DNA of 56,984 nucleotides from a bacterium (lineage in GTDB: Bacteria > Electryoneota > AABM5-125-24 > Hatepunaeales > Hatepunaeaceae), in contig JAIPJL010000007.1 of NCBI GenBank assembly GCA_021734165.1, positions 1 through 56,984 of the forward strand, read 5' to 3'. This document shows positions 44,357 to 52,542 of this stretch, in pieces; position 1 is the stretch's first letter, and every line of letters begins with the position of its first letter. Under the pieces are notes generated by a model. It searched no databases, was not told the DNA's origin, and saw nothing but the letters and a program-made list of their open reading frames with translations. Position numbers and translations under genes: made by a program.

Positions 44357-44747
44357 TACTATCATCTCCATGTTCTTTTTGAAGCATCTCAAATTTTCCT
44401 ACTCTTTTGTAAATCCAATCAGCAATTGAGATTGCAATTTCAATATCCATGTATGCTGTAATTTCAATCTCACGAATAAGTCCATTTTGTGTTACTCGTT
44501 TACTTGGATCTTCCTCACCAAGAGATCCTTCTTCGGTGAGTTTATAAGATGTTTGCTTTGGAATTGCAGCACGTTCGGAAAACAGTGTAAGAACAAATTT
44601 CCCTTTTGGACCAACACCCCCATGCGCACCATCAGCATGTATTGAACGATAAAGTGGATTTTTTATATAGTTAAAAATTATTTCTTCAGGTAAATCAATA
44701 TTTGGTTTTACAGCAACTGTTTCTTTTTCCTTTGATTCATTTTTCAT
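44346..44747 (-). CDS. Hypothetical protein with IHADGAHGG motif, cassette gene A
   Basis: 133 residues. The core reads YRSIHADGAHGGVGPKGKFV, then LFSERAAIPKQT and REIEITAYMDIEIAISIADWIYKRV. The combination (a short strand motif, SERxxIP, and a final strand-helix) recalls a family of unstudied proteins often next to GWDGY proteins. The shape is DUF3467-like, though I cannot show homology. It has a GAGAG ribosome site and is the promoter-proximal gene of the pair. Confidence 0.6.
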   Translation of the reverse strand: MKNESKEKETVAVKPNIDLPEEIIFNYIKNPLYRSIHADGAHGGVGPKGKFVLTLFSERAAIPKQTSYKLTEEGSLGEEDPSKRVTQNGLIREIEITAYMDIEIAISIADWIYKRVGKFEMLQKEHGDDSNES

Positions 44748-44917
44748 GATTCTCTCTCAAAAAATTGAAATTGAACTTAACTTAAGTACTCTTGTAAACG
44801 AAAGATAATAAATATTTGTTCCAGAAAGCAAGAATTACTTTCTAGAGTGTACGAAGAATCTGTTTTTATATAACAACCAAGTATATTTATCATCACTGTC
44901 CAATATAATTTAATTGT

Positions 44918-46456
44918 TCATTTCAAATTTACATTATTCAGAAAAACCTCGATCATTCCATCCATATTATACTTCTTCGCTTCAGCATCAACCTTAATTC
45001 CTAATTCCCTCGCTACAGCCGTTGTTGATGGACCTATCGAAATTACTTTGGACTCAGATGCTACTCTGACAGCGTCATCAGATCCAAGTATCTTAACAAA
45101 GCCCTGTACAGTGGATCCGCTTGTGAAAGTTATGTAATCCGGTGGATTTTCCTTAACGACCTTGATCCAGTGAGGCTCCCAAGATGGCGTCACGGTCTGG
45201 TAAACAGTTACCTGAACCAATTCAGCGTCAAGTTCAGTAACAGTGTTGTCAATCACGTCATCGCTTAGATCGCCACGTACCCTTATCACAGTAGTGTTTT
45301 GTGGATTATCTATCCGCCTTGCTAATTCCCGCGCAAGTTCGCTGCCAAGTGAAACATCGGGCACAAGATCGGGTCTTAATCCCCTCTCCGTAAGCGCTTT
45401 GGATGTGCCCGGTCCGATTGCAGCAATTTTAAAACTATACAGGCAGCGATTGTCATATCCTCTCCGCCAAAGCCCTTCAATAAAATATTCAACACCCGGT
45501 CTGCTGGTAAAAACAAGCCAGCCTGATTTATTGAGCGCTGATTCGACATTTCTCCAGCCATCGTCATCAGTATAAGGTTCAATTTGAATAGTGGGTAATG
45601 GAAGTGGTTCAGCCCCGTGTAAGCGCAACACTTGACAAAACTCTTGAGAAACCTTATAAGGTCTTGTCACCAGTACTCGTTTTCCTGCCAGTTTACCTTC
45701 TTTCCACCAGTTCAGTTCTTTTGAATATTCTGTTACGTTGCCAATTAGTATTATCGCAGGCGCTTTAATTCCGGCGTCTGAACATGCTTTTTCTAATCTG
45801 TCAATTTGTGCGTTCACAATTTTCTGTGAACCGGTATAACCACTTTGAATAATCGCTGCCTTCGTTTTGGGATCGATCCCGCCTTTTGTAAGATCTTCGA
45901 CAATCCTTGGTAAATCACCAACGCCCATATATATAGCTACGGTTCCACTCTTTAACCTGGCAATTTCATGCCAGGGTACCGGTGGTGATCCTGAAACAGC
46001 TTCATGTCCGGTAGCAAGTAAAACCCAGGATGCATCGCGTCTATCAGTCAAAGGAATACCCGCTCCTGCCCCAACAGCAGATAAAGCAGTCACGCCCGGT
46101 ATAATCTTATATTCTATTCCGGTATTCTTCAGAAATGTAATCTCTTCCCCACCCCGTCCGAAGATCAGCGGATCGCCGCCCTTTAATCTGACAACATTCA
46201 ATCCGCGTTCAGCAATCTCAACAATTAGTTTGCTTGTAGCATCCTGCGGTTTATAATGAGCGCCTGCGCGTTTGCCTACATAATATCGCTTGATCCTCTC
46301 AGGCAGCGCTGCGACTAACTCAAACGCTGCCAGATCATCATAAACCACCGCATCACAGTTCTGAAGCGCATCCCAGCCCATGCGAGTAATTAAATCAGGA
46401 TGTCCAGGACCGGATCCGACGAGATAGACTATTCCGGCGTCTTTTTCTTTTTTCAA
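44918..46456 (-). CDS. cobA-hemD: Fused uroporphyrinogen-III C-methyltransferase / uroporphyrinogen-III synthase (CobA-HemD)
   Basis: 512 residues in two enzymes. Residues 1-250 are SUMT (CobA): VGSGPG (13-18), GGDPLIFGRGGEE (93-105) and GIPLTDRRDASW. It methylates uroporphyrinogen III twice to precorrin-2. Residues about 255-505 are HemD (RVLVTRP, VFTSRPGVEYF, AIGPGTSKAL, TFTSGSTVQGF), which closes the tetrapyrrole ring. The fusion channels tetrapyrrole to the siroheme/cobalamin branch. It overlaps the precorrin-2 dehydrogenase by four bases, at the end of the dsr-linked run. Confidence 0.95.
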   Translation of the reverse strand: MKKEKDAGIVYLVGSGPGHPDLITRMGWDALQNCDAVVYDDLAAFELVAALPERIKRYYVGKRAGAHYKPQDATSKLIVEIAERGLNVVRLKGGDPLIFGRGGEEITFLKNTGIEYKIIPGVTALSAVGAGAGIPLTDRRDASWVLLATGHEAVSGSPPVPWHEIARLKSGTVAIYMGVGDLPRIVEDLTKGGIDPKTKAAIIQSGYTGSQKIVNAQIDRLEKACSDAGIKAPAIILIGNVTEYSKELNWWKEGKLAGKRVLVTRPYKVSQEFCQVLRLHGAEPLPLPTIQIEPYTDDDGWRNVESALNKSGWLVFTSRPGVEYFIEGLWRRGYDNRCLYSFKIAAIGPGTSKALTERGLRPDLVPDVSLGSELARELARRIDNPQNTTVIRVRGDLSDDVIDNTVTELDAELVQVTVYQTVTPSWEPHWIKVVKENPPDYITFTSGSTVQGFVKILGSDDAVRVASESKVISIGPSTTAVARELGIKVDAEAKKYNMDGMIEVFLNNVNLK

Positions 46457-47103
46457 TTCTTGTCTCTTGCTTTGGATATTTTATCAAGCCAATTCAGCCA
46501 TATATCAAGATCATTGCTATCAGGTGAATTATCGCTATCATTTATTAAACCAGCATCTGTAAATCGTTTGTAGATATTCCTTTTTTCACCGATGTCATCC
46601 GTACTTTTACACACTATGTCACGAAATCTACTTGCTACAGCTATCCACTCACTAAAACCTTCGGTATATTTCTTAAGTCTGTCTCTTATTTCACCCGCCA
46701 TGAAAGGAGCGCTTCCTCCGGTACTGACTGCCATTACGAAAGGTTCGTTGCGCTCAATCGCCGGAAAAATCACCGTACTAAGTTCAGGTGCATCTACTAC
46801 ATTGACCGGAATACCGAGCCACCTTGCTTCCTCTGAAACCTTCCTGTTAACAGTCTCATCACCTGTTGCAGAAATAACTAAATGCTTCCCCATACAGTCG
46901 CCGGTTTGAAATTTACGTTGTCGATAGGCAAGACTGTTTTTAGAAATTAGTTCTGATAGAGCAGGGGCCACTTCCGGTGAGATTACGAGAATATTAATAC
47001 AACCACCATATAGCAGGACTTCTATCTTTCGCAGGGCTACGCTACCACCTCCTACAACAAGACAGGTCAGGTCATCTGTATTAAAGAATAAAGGTAGGTA
47101 CAT
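46453..47103 (-). CDS. Precorrin-2 dehydrogenase / sirohydrochlorin ferrochelatase (CysG N-terminal type)
   Basis: 216 residues. The NAD motif VVGGGSVALRK is at 16-26, Asp104 in VVDAPELSTVIFPA matches the catalytic aspartate of CysG/Met8p, and MAVSTGGSAP follows. It oxidises precorrin-2 to sirohydrochlorin and may insert iron to give siroheme. In green sulfur bacteria an equivalent gene in the dsr cluster is called dsrV. Its ATG directly follows the hemA stop. Confidence 0.93.
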   Translation of the reverse strand: MYLPLFFNTDDLTCLVVGGGSVALRKIEVLLYGGCINILVISPEVAPALSELISKNSLAYRQRKFQTGDCMGKHLVISATGDETVNRKVSEEARWLGIPVNVVDAPELSTVIFPAIERNEPFVMAVSTGGSAPFMAGEIRDRLKKYTEGFSEWIAVASRFRDIVCKSTDDIGEKRNIYKRFTDAGLINDSDNSPDSNDLDIWLNWLDKISKARDKN

Positions 47104-48294
47104 TTATCCGCCATCTTCATCTTTGATTATTGTATTATTTATCCGCCTTAAAAACTGACGATACATGTTTTTCGACATTGCATCGAGCGCTTTCTGGTCA
47201 CCCTGTCTGAAGCTCTCCTTAAATCGACTCAATATCTCTTTGCGGTCTATTTCAAGCAGTTCACGCAAAGCCGAACTGCTTTCACCAACTGCGCTTTTAT
47301 ACCATAATTCATAGATACGCACCTGCTCTTCAATAAGATCCAGAGCATAAGGCAGATCTACTGCACGAGTGGTTTGAGTCTTATCAAGATATACTTTAAG
47401 ATCATCGAGATCAAGTAGGGTCACATAATCAATGTCACCCACAAGCGGATCAATATCACGAGGAACAGCAAGATCAATCGCTATAATCGATTTACTCGAC
47501 TTATCAATGAAACATTCCGGTTTAATTAAATATCCAGGTGAAGACGTCACCGAAAAGATAATAGAAAATTCCTTTAAAACAGAAGGCATAACTTCAAATT
47601 GAACAACAGAAGCGTTGTATGGACGAGCGACTTTTACAGCAGTATTATAAGTTCGATTAGTAACTGTAATATCAGCGCCTTCGTTCGCTAATCGTGAAAG
47701 AAGCATTTCAGTTGAGTTATTTACACCGATAATTAACGCTTTTTTACCCTTAAGATTTCTGTTGAAATGATCTAAAACCATCTCAATAGAAGCGCCTGCC
47801 AGACTTTGTATGCCGGATCCAATATCGGTTTCATTTCGAACTAACTTAGCAATATGAAAAGCATGATGAAATAACTTGTGGAGATATTTACTTGGACCAT
47901 TAACCGAACAGGCAGCGCTGTAGGCGTCTTTGGTTTGCCCAAGCACCTGATATTCTCCGAGTAAGGGTGAATCAAGACCGGATGTCACCTTGAAAAGATG
48001 TCTGCTTGCGCTTGTGCCATGCCTGACAAAATATATGTCCTCCAGTTGCTTTGTATTTTCAATTCTACGTTCTTTATAAAAACTGATTACAGCATCTTTA
48101 GGATCGATTTTTATCGTATTTTTACAATAGAATTCAATACGATTACAGGTAGCTAATATAACGATCTCCTCAAATCCGGAGATGCGCTTAAAATCCGCAG
48201 TTGCTTTAGCAAGCTCATAGCGTTGAAGCTGAAAAAGCTCCCTTTCTGCAAGGGAGCTGGTTCTGTGATTTATTCCACAACAGATTATTGGCAT
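47104..48294 (-). CDS. hemA: Glutamyl-tRNA reductase
   Basis: Converts Glu-tRNA to glutamate-1-semialdehyde, the first step of tetrapyrrole synthesis by the C5 route. It has 396 residues, with catalytic Cys50 in ILATCNRIEFY, substrate motif SGLDSPLLGEYQVLGQ, NADPH domain (KGKKALIIGVNN) and a C-terminal dimerisation helix. hemL is not in the window. It is the first of three consecutive siroheme-pathway genes, directly following sulfur genes. Confidence 0.96.
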   Translation of the reverse strand: MPIICCGINHRTSSLAERELFQLQRYELAKATADFKRISGFEEIVILATCNRIEFYCKNTIKIDPKDAVISFYKERRIENTKQLEDIYFVRHGTSASRHLFKVTSGLDSPLLGEYQVLGQTKDAYSAACSVNGPSKYLHKLFHHAFHIAKLVRNETDIGSGIQSLAGASIEMVLDHFNRNLKGKKALIIGVNNSTEMLLSRLANEGADITVTNRTYNTAVKVARPYNASVVQFEVMPSVLKEFSIIFSVTSSPGYLIKPECFIDKSSKSIIAIDLAVPRDIDPLVGDIDYVTLLDLDDLKVYLDKTQTTRAVDLPYALDLIEEQVRIYELWYKSAVGESSSALRELLEIDRKEILSRFKESFRQGDQKALDAMSKNMYRQFLRRINNTIIKDEDGG

Positions 48295-48340
48295 TTAATC
48301 ATCGTTGTTTTAATTTTTTAACCTTATGTAAAAATCCGTT

Positions 48341-50008
48341 TTAAGGTAGAAATAATGCGCCACCTGCTAAGATTCCGATGTTGCAGCTCCGTGTTCGTCT
48401 AAGCATTAGCGCTGCATCCCAGGCGCGTCCACCGGTTTGACAGACCGTCACAATCATACCATCACAATTTATCTCATCTAATCGCTTTCGCAAATCCTCA
48501 ACCGGTATCTCTATCTTTGTTTTCTCTCCAACATTCAAAGGTTTCGTTTTAATCTCAGAAGGTATTCTGACGTCCAATATTGTAGTATCATTAGGAAGCT
48601 CATCAAAATCAGCAGGAGAAACAAGCTTTATTCTTGCAGTTCTACTGTTCTCTGCAATAAATGACATATAATGCAACGGATCAAATGGAAGCGCATAAGG
48701 AGGCGCATAAGCATGTTCAATATCTGCAAAATCATCAAGTGTACCACCATTTCTGATTATCTGTGCCGCTTCAGTTAAAACAGGAACAAGCTCCCCTCTG
48801 GTAATTGCCTGAAAACCGAGAACCCGATTATTTGAACGCTCATAAATTACTTTCATGTTAATTGGAGTAGCGTCAGGATAATAATGAAGTCGATCATGGA
48901 AAGTTCCCCAGCATACTTCAGTTTCATAACCCTGCTCCTCAAAATAAGCGCTGTTATAACCAGCAGAACCAACAGTCAGATCAAATACTTTGATCACGTT
49001 TGTACCAACAACAGGTCCAAATTTTGAATCACCATTACATATATTATCACCGACGACGCGTCCCATTCGTGACGCAAGCGATCCCATCGGCCATGTTCCT
49101 GCTTCTCCATCGATAGCGCTTGTGAGTTCTACACAATCACCACATGCATAGATATCCGGATCAGAAGTTTGCAGCTTTTCATTGACTTTTATACCGCCTG
49201 TAACTCCTGTATCAAGTCCAGCTAATCTTGCTAAGCCTGAGTTCGGTGTAACACCCGATGTAAGAATAACCCTGTCAGCCTGAATCATGTCGCCTTCGTT
49301 ATCAAATATACATATCCGGTTTGATTCTTCAATAATCTCTCTGCAACCGCATTCAAGTTGAATTCTGATCCCTTGCTTTATTAGCTCAGCTTCGATTAAT
49401 TTAGCGATTTCAATATCGACAATATTGGAAAGAAGATGATTCTGCAAATCAACCAGATCTACATCTACGCCCCACATTGAGTGAAAGGCGTCACAGAGTT
49501 CCAACCCGATGAAACCTCCACCGACAATAATAACTTTTTCAATCTTGTTCGTTTCTAATTCTTTGCGAAGTTGAATCACATCTTCAGCTCTGGAAAATGT
49601 CAATACACCGTTAGAATCAACTCCAGGTATTGCAGGCGCTACCGGAATACTTCCTGTAGCAATAACAAGTTTATCATAAGGAAATGTAGCTTCTCTCGTC
49701 CCTCCATCAACTTTGCAGCGCACCAATCTTGCAGCGCGATCTATACTTACTACTTCGTGCTTAATTAGAACCTCAACACCCTTCACATCGCGAAAATATT
49801 TCTCGTCCTTGACAGTTCCATTTGGCGTATCAATCAAACGATCAAAACTATCAACATCGCCTGATAGGAAAAATGGAAATCCACAGTTTGATGTTGCAAA
49901 GTACTTATCTTTTACAAGTACCCGCACTTTAGCGTCAGGCTGAAGTCTGCTGATACGGCAGGCAGCTTTAAGCCCCGATGCTGATCCGCCTATTACGACA
50001 ATGTCCAT
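48341..50008 (-). CDS. CoA-disulfide/persulfide reductase with C-terminal rhodanese domain
   Basis: A 555-residue flavoprotein: FAD motif VVIGGSASGLKAACR (4-18), redox-active Cys42 (TSNCGFPFF), NAD motif VIIVGGGFIGLE, and a second FAD motif YACGDCVEL. It ends in a rhodanese domain (about 460-555) with the sulfur-carrying Cys523 in VCQTGGRAWD intact. This layout is that of NADH-dependent persulfide reductase and fused CoA-disulfide reductases. It lies 56 bases downstream of dsrP and 46 upstream of hemA, so a role in persulfide/sulfane-sulfur supply or disposal is plausible. Confidence 0.9.
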   Translation of the reverse strand: MDIVVIGGSASGLKAACRISRLQPDAKVRVLVKDKYFATSNCGFPFFLSGDVDSFDRLIDTPNGTVKDEKYFRDVKGVEVLIKHEVVSIDRAARLVRCKVDGGTREATFPYDKLVIATGSIPVAPAIPGVDSNGVLTFSRAEDVIQLRKELETNKIEKVIIVGGGFIGLELCDAFHSMWGVDVDLVDLQNHLLSNIVDIEIAKLIEAELIKQGIRIQLECGCREIIEESNRICIFDNEGDMIQADRVILTSGVTPNSGLARLAGLDTGVTGGIKVNEKLQTSDPDIYACGDCVELTSAIDGEAGTWPMGSLASRMGRVVGDNICNGDSKFGPVVGTNVIKVFDLTVGSAGYNSAYFEEQGYETEVCWGTFHDRLHYYPDATPINMKVIYERSNNRVLGFQAITRGELVPVLTEAAQIIRNGGTLDDFADIEHAYAPPYALPFDPLHYMSFIAENSRTARIKLVSPADFDELPNDTTILDVRIPSEIKTKPLNVGEKTKIEIPVEDLRKRLDEINCDGMIVTVCQTGGRAWDAALMLRRTRSCNIGILAGGALFLP

Positions 50009-50064
50009 TAAACACCTGAAAATAAATAATATTCATAAATATCCTTAAAACTATACTTTAGTAT

Positions 50065-51219
50065 TTAAGGAATACTGGCTCTGACTGAAAGTACGATTTT
50101 ATACAGCAATGTCACAATCAAAGCACCTATCGCGTAAACACCTAATGCGATTGCCAATTCGTTAAGAGTCGGTACATATCTTGCGACTACATGAAATGGA
50201 TTTGGCACAAAGCCTGCGACGATCATACCCATTCCCTTATCTATCCATATTGAGATAAAAAGCGTGATACAGCCTAAGGCAAGTATTTTTTCATTCTTCC
50301 TGCCAGCCGGAGGTATCAGCAATATCAAAGTAACAATTGCAAGTATTGAAGAAGTCCACATCCATGGTACAAAGAATGTGTTTCCATCAAGACCGACAAA
50401 TAAATACTTGAAATGAGACATATGATCCTCCATCCCACCATAGAAAGTGGTGAATATTTCCATAAGTATCAAAAACACATTCAAACACATGGCGTAAATT
50501 GCAATCACTGCAAGCTTCTGGATTGGTTCCTTGCCAACATCGAAACTGGAAATTTTCCTAAGCAATAAGCAGAGCAGGATTAATAACGCGGGACCTGCGG
50601 AAAATGCAGAAGCAAGAAAACGTGGCGCTAATACCGCTGTCATCCAGAAAGGACGCGCTACCAAACCAGAGTAGAGAAACGCTGTTACAGTATGAATACT
50701 AATTGCCCAGGGAATCGAAATAATAATAAACGGTTTGATCCATTTGGGTGGAGCAGTCAGTTTTCTTTCAGCGCCAAGCGTTACAAAACCTATCAATATA
50801 TTCAAGCAAAGATAACCTCCCAATGCAACCGTATCCCAGAACATTGGAGAATTAGGTGAAGGATGCAGAAATACATTTAGAATGCGAAACGGTTGTCCCA
50901 TATCAACAAAGATAAACAGCATACACATCAGTACAGATGGAATCGCCAGAAACTCACCCAAGATAGTTATCTTTCCGAACATCTTGTAGTTATGAAGATA
51001 GTACGGCAGCACAACCATTACTGCTGAAGCAGCTACTCCAACAAGGAAAGTAAATTGTGCAATATAGAATCCCCATGACACATCCCTGCCAAGTCCTGTT
51101 ACCGTTAAACCACGGTTAAACTGGCGCATATAAAAAAGAAAGGCAATTAGAATCACTGCTCCCAAAAAGAAAAGCCAGCTCCAGTATTTTTTATCTCCAT
51201 AAAATGCTTTTTCAATCAT
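50065..51219 (-). CDS. dsrP: DsrP, NrfD-like integral membrane subunit
   Basis: 384 residues with about ten membrane helices, NrfD/PsrC family. In DsrMKJOP it anchors the DsrO iron-sulfur protein and handles quinones. The sequence starts with a short cytoplasmic stretch (MIEKAFYGDKKYWSW) followed by the first helix. It is seven bases downstream of dsrO. Assignment rests on family plus position. Confidence 0.93.
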   Translation of the reverse strand: MIEKAFYGDKKYWSWLFFLGAVILIAFLFYMRQFNRGLTVTGLGRDVSWGFYIAQFTFLVGVAASAVMVVLPYYLHNYKMFGKITILGEFLAIPSVLMCMLFIFVDMGQPFRILNVFLHPSPNSPMFWDTVALGGYLCLNILIGFVTLGAERKLTAPPKWIKPFIIISIPWAISIHTVTAFLYSGLVARPFWMTAVLAPRFLASAFSAGPALLILLCLLLRKISSFDVGKEPIQKLAVIAIYAMCLNVFLILMEIFTTFYGGMEDHMSHFKYLFVGLDGNTFFVPWMWTSSILAIVTLILLIPPAGRKNEKILALGCITLFISIWIDKGMGMIVAGFVPNPFHVVARYVPTLNELAIALGVYAIGALIVTLLYKIVLSVRASIP

Positions 51220-51226
51220 GACTGCC

Positions 51227-52006
51227 TCAAACTATGTAATAGATTGCTGGATTAGTTCCCAATCCCGGTTTACGAAGGATAGTAAAGTTATTGCTCAAGA
51301 GTTTACGAATATCTGATTTCGGATCATGAATGTCACCAAAAACGATAGCATTCGCCTTGCATGCCTCAACACAAGCAGGCTGCAAACCCCTTGAAAGGCG
51401 TTCATTACAGAAAGTGCATTTCTCAACAACACCTTTCATTCTCGTTGGAAAATCAGTGTTTTGTTCTTCTAATACTTCTCTCGGATCACGCCAATTAAAA
51501 CTCCTCGAACCATAAGGACAAGCAGCGATGCAGTAACGACATCCAATACAACGGTGCCAATCCATCATGACAATTCCGTCTTCATCACGTTTCCAAGTTG
51601 CCTTTGTGGGACAAACACTAACACAAGGTGGATTTTCGCAATGGTTGCAAAGCACTACCGCCTCAATATGTTGGATTTTTTCACTCAGAAATTCATGCTG
51701 ATTATCATTAAACGCATGTCCAAAGTGTTCTTTCCAAATCCATTTAATCTCGTCCTTGCGATTAGGTTTTCCATCGGGAAGAACGAAATTAGGTACATTG
51801 TGAACTTTATGGCAGGCGTCTATACAATCTGTACAACCTTCTTCTTTACTGCATTTTCTGAGGTCTATCGCCATCGCTAACTTCTTACCGCTTTTTGAAG
51901 TCTCGGTTTTAGCAATCTCTGCCAATAATTCCGAAGCGGGAATTGCTACGAGTCCAAGGGTTGAAAGTCCCGTAATTTTGATGAAGTCTCTTCTTTTAAT
52001 ACTCAT
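51227..52006 (-). CDS. dsrO: DsrO, periplasmic ferredoxin-type iron-sulfur subunit
   Basis: 259 residues. A Tat signal is visible (RRDFIKITGLSTLGLVAIPA), so it is exported folded. Four cysteine groups (KCSKEEGCTDCIDAC, CNHCENPPCVSVC, CIGCRYCIAAC, CTFCNERLSRGLQPACVEAC) bind up to four [4Fe-4S] clusters, as in HybA/DmsB-like proteins. It passes electrons between DsrJ and DsrP. Its ATG overlaps the dsrJ stop by four bases. Confidence 0.95.
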   Translation of the reverse strand: MSIKRRDFIKITGLSTLGLVAIPASELLAEIAKTETSKSGKKLAMAIDLRKCSKEEGCTDCIDACHKVHNVPNFVLPDGKPNRKDEIKWIWKEHFGHAFNDNQHEFLSEKIQHIEAVVLCNHCENPPCVSVCPTKATWKRDEDGIVMMDWHRCIGCRYCIAACPYGSRSFNWRDPREVLEEQNTDFPTRMKGVVEKCTFCNERLSRGLQPACVEACKANAIVFGDIHDPKSDIRKLLSNNFTILRKPGLGTNPAIYYIV

Positions 52007-52542
52007 TTTACTGCTACCTCCATCAATTGCGGTTCAGGTATAATGTGACAATCCCAGCAGTATGGATCAACTGACATATATGTATGGCATCGATCACAAA
52101 ACTGCTCTTTATTTGAATGACATTCTATACATGAGTAAGCAGTAATATTATCTTTTAAATGCTTTGCCTTGACTCTTTTAACTTGAATAGTAGAATTTGT
52201 GTCACCTTCAGCCGTAATGCTGTATGAGGTATTCAGGATAGTCTCTACTTCGGTATTAATATAAGAAAGACTGCGATTAAATCTTCTACCGTCAGGAGTG
52301 GTATGAATCCGTTCGCCATCTCGAACAACAAGATCGCGCCATTGATCAAGAACATCCATGTGAGTAGCCAGCATTTCTTCCTTTGGTAAAACACAGCGAT
52401 CTTTACCTTTGACGCCTTTAGTGGCAATCACATAATCCTTTAAGCTTGGATCCTGATCACTTGCGAGATTGTACCAGATTGGAAGCGTCATTATAAAAGC
52501 GAAGATGATCAATCCAATTATAATTTTTCCACCGTTATACAT
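52003..52542 (-). CDS. dsrJ: DsrJ, periplasmic triheme cytochrome c
   Basis: 179 residues from ATG at 52542, chosen because GGAGG lies nine bases upstream. A longer frame from 52575 adds an arginine-rich stretch without such a site. An uncleaved signal/anchor helix (about 5-26) leads to a periplasmic domain with three c-type heme motifs, CIECH, CDRCH and CWDCH, near the C-terminus. This number is diagnostic for DsrJ. The start overlaps the dsrK end by eight bases. Confidence 0.95.
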   Translation of the reverse strand: MYNGGKIIIGLIIFAFIMTLPIWYNLASDQDPSLKDYVIATKGVKGKDRCVLPKEEMLATHMDVLDQWRDLVVRDGERIHTTPDGRRFNRSLSYINTEVETILNTSYSITAEGDTNSTIQVKRVKAKHLKDNITAYSCIECHSNKEQFCDRCHTYMSVDPYCWDCHIIPEPQLMEVAVK

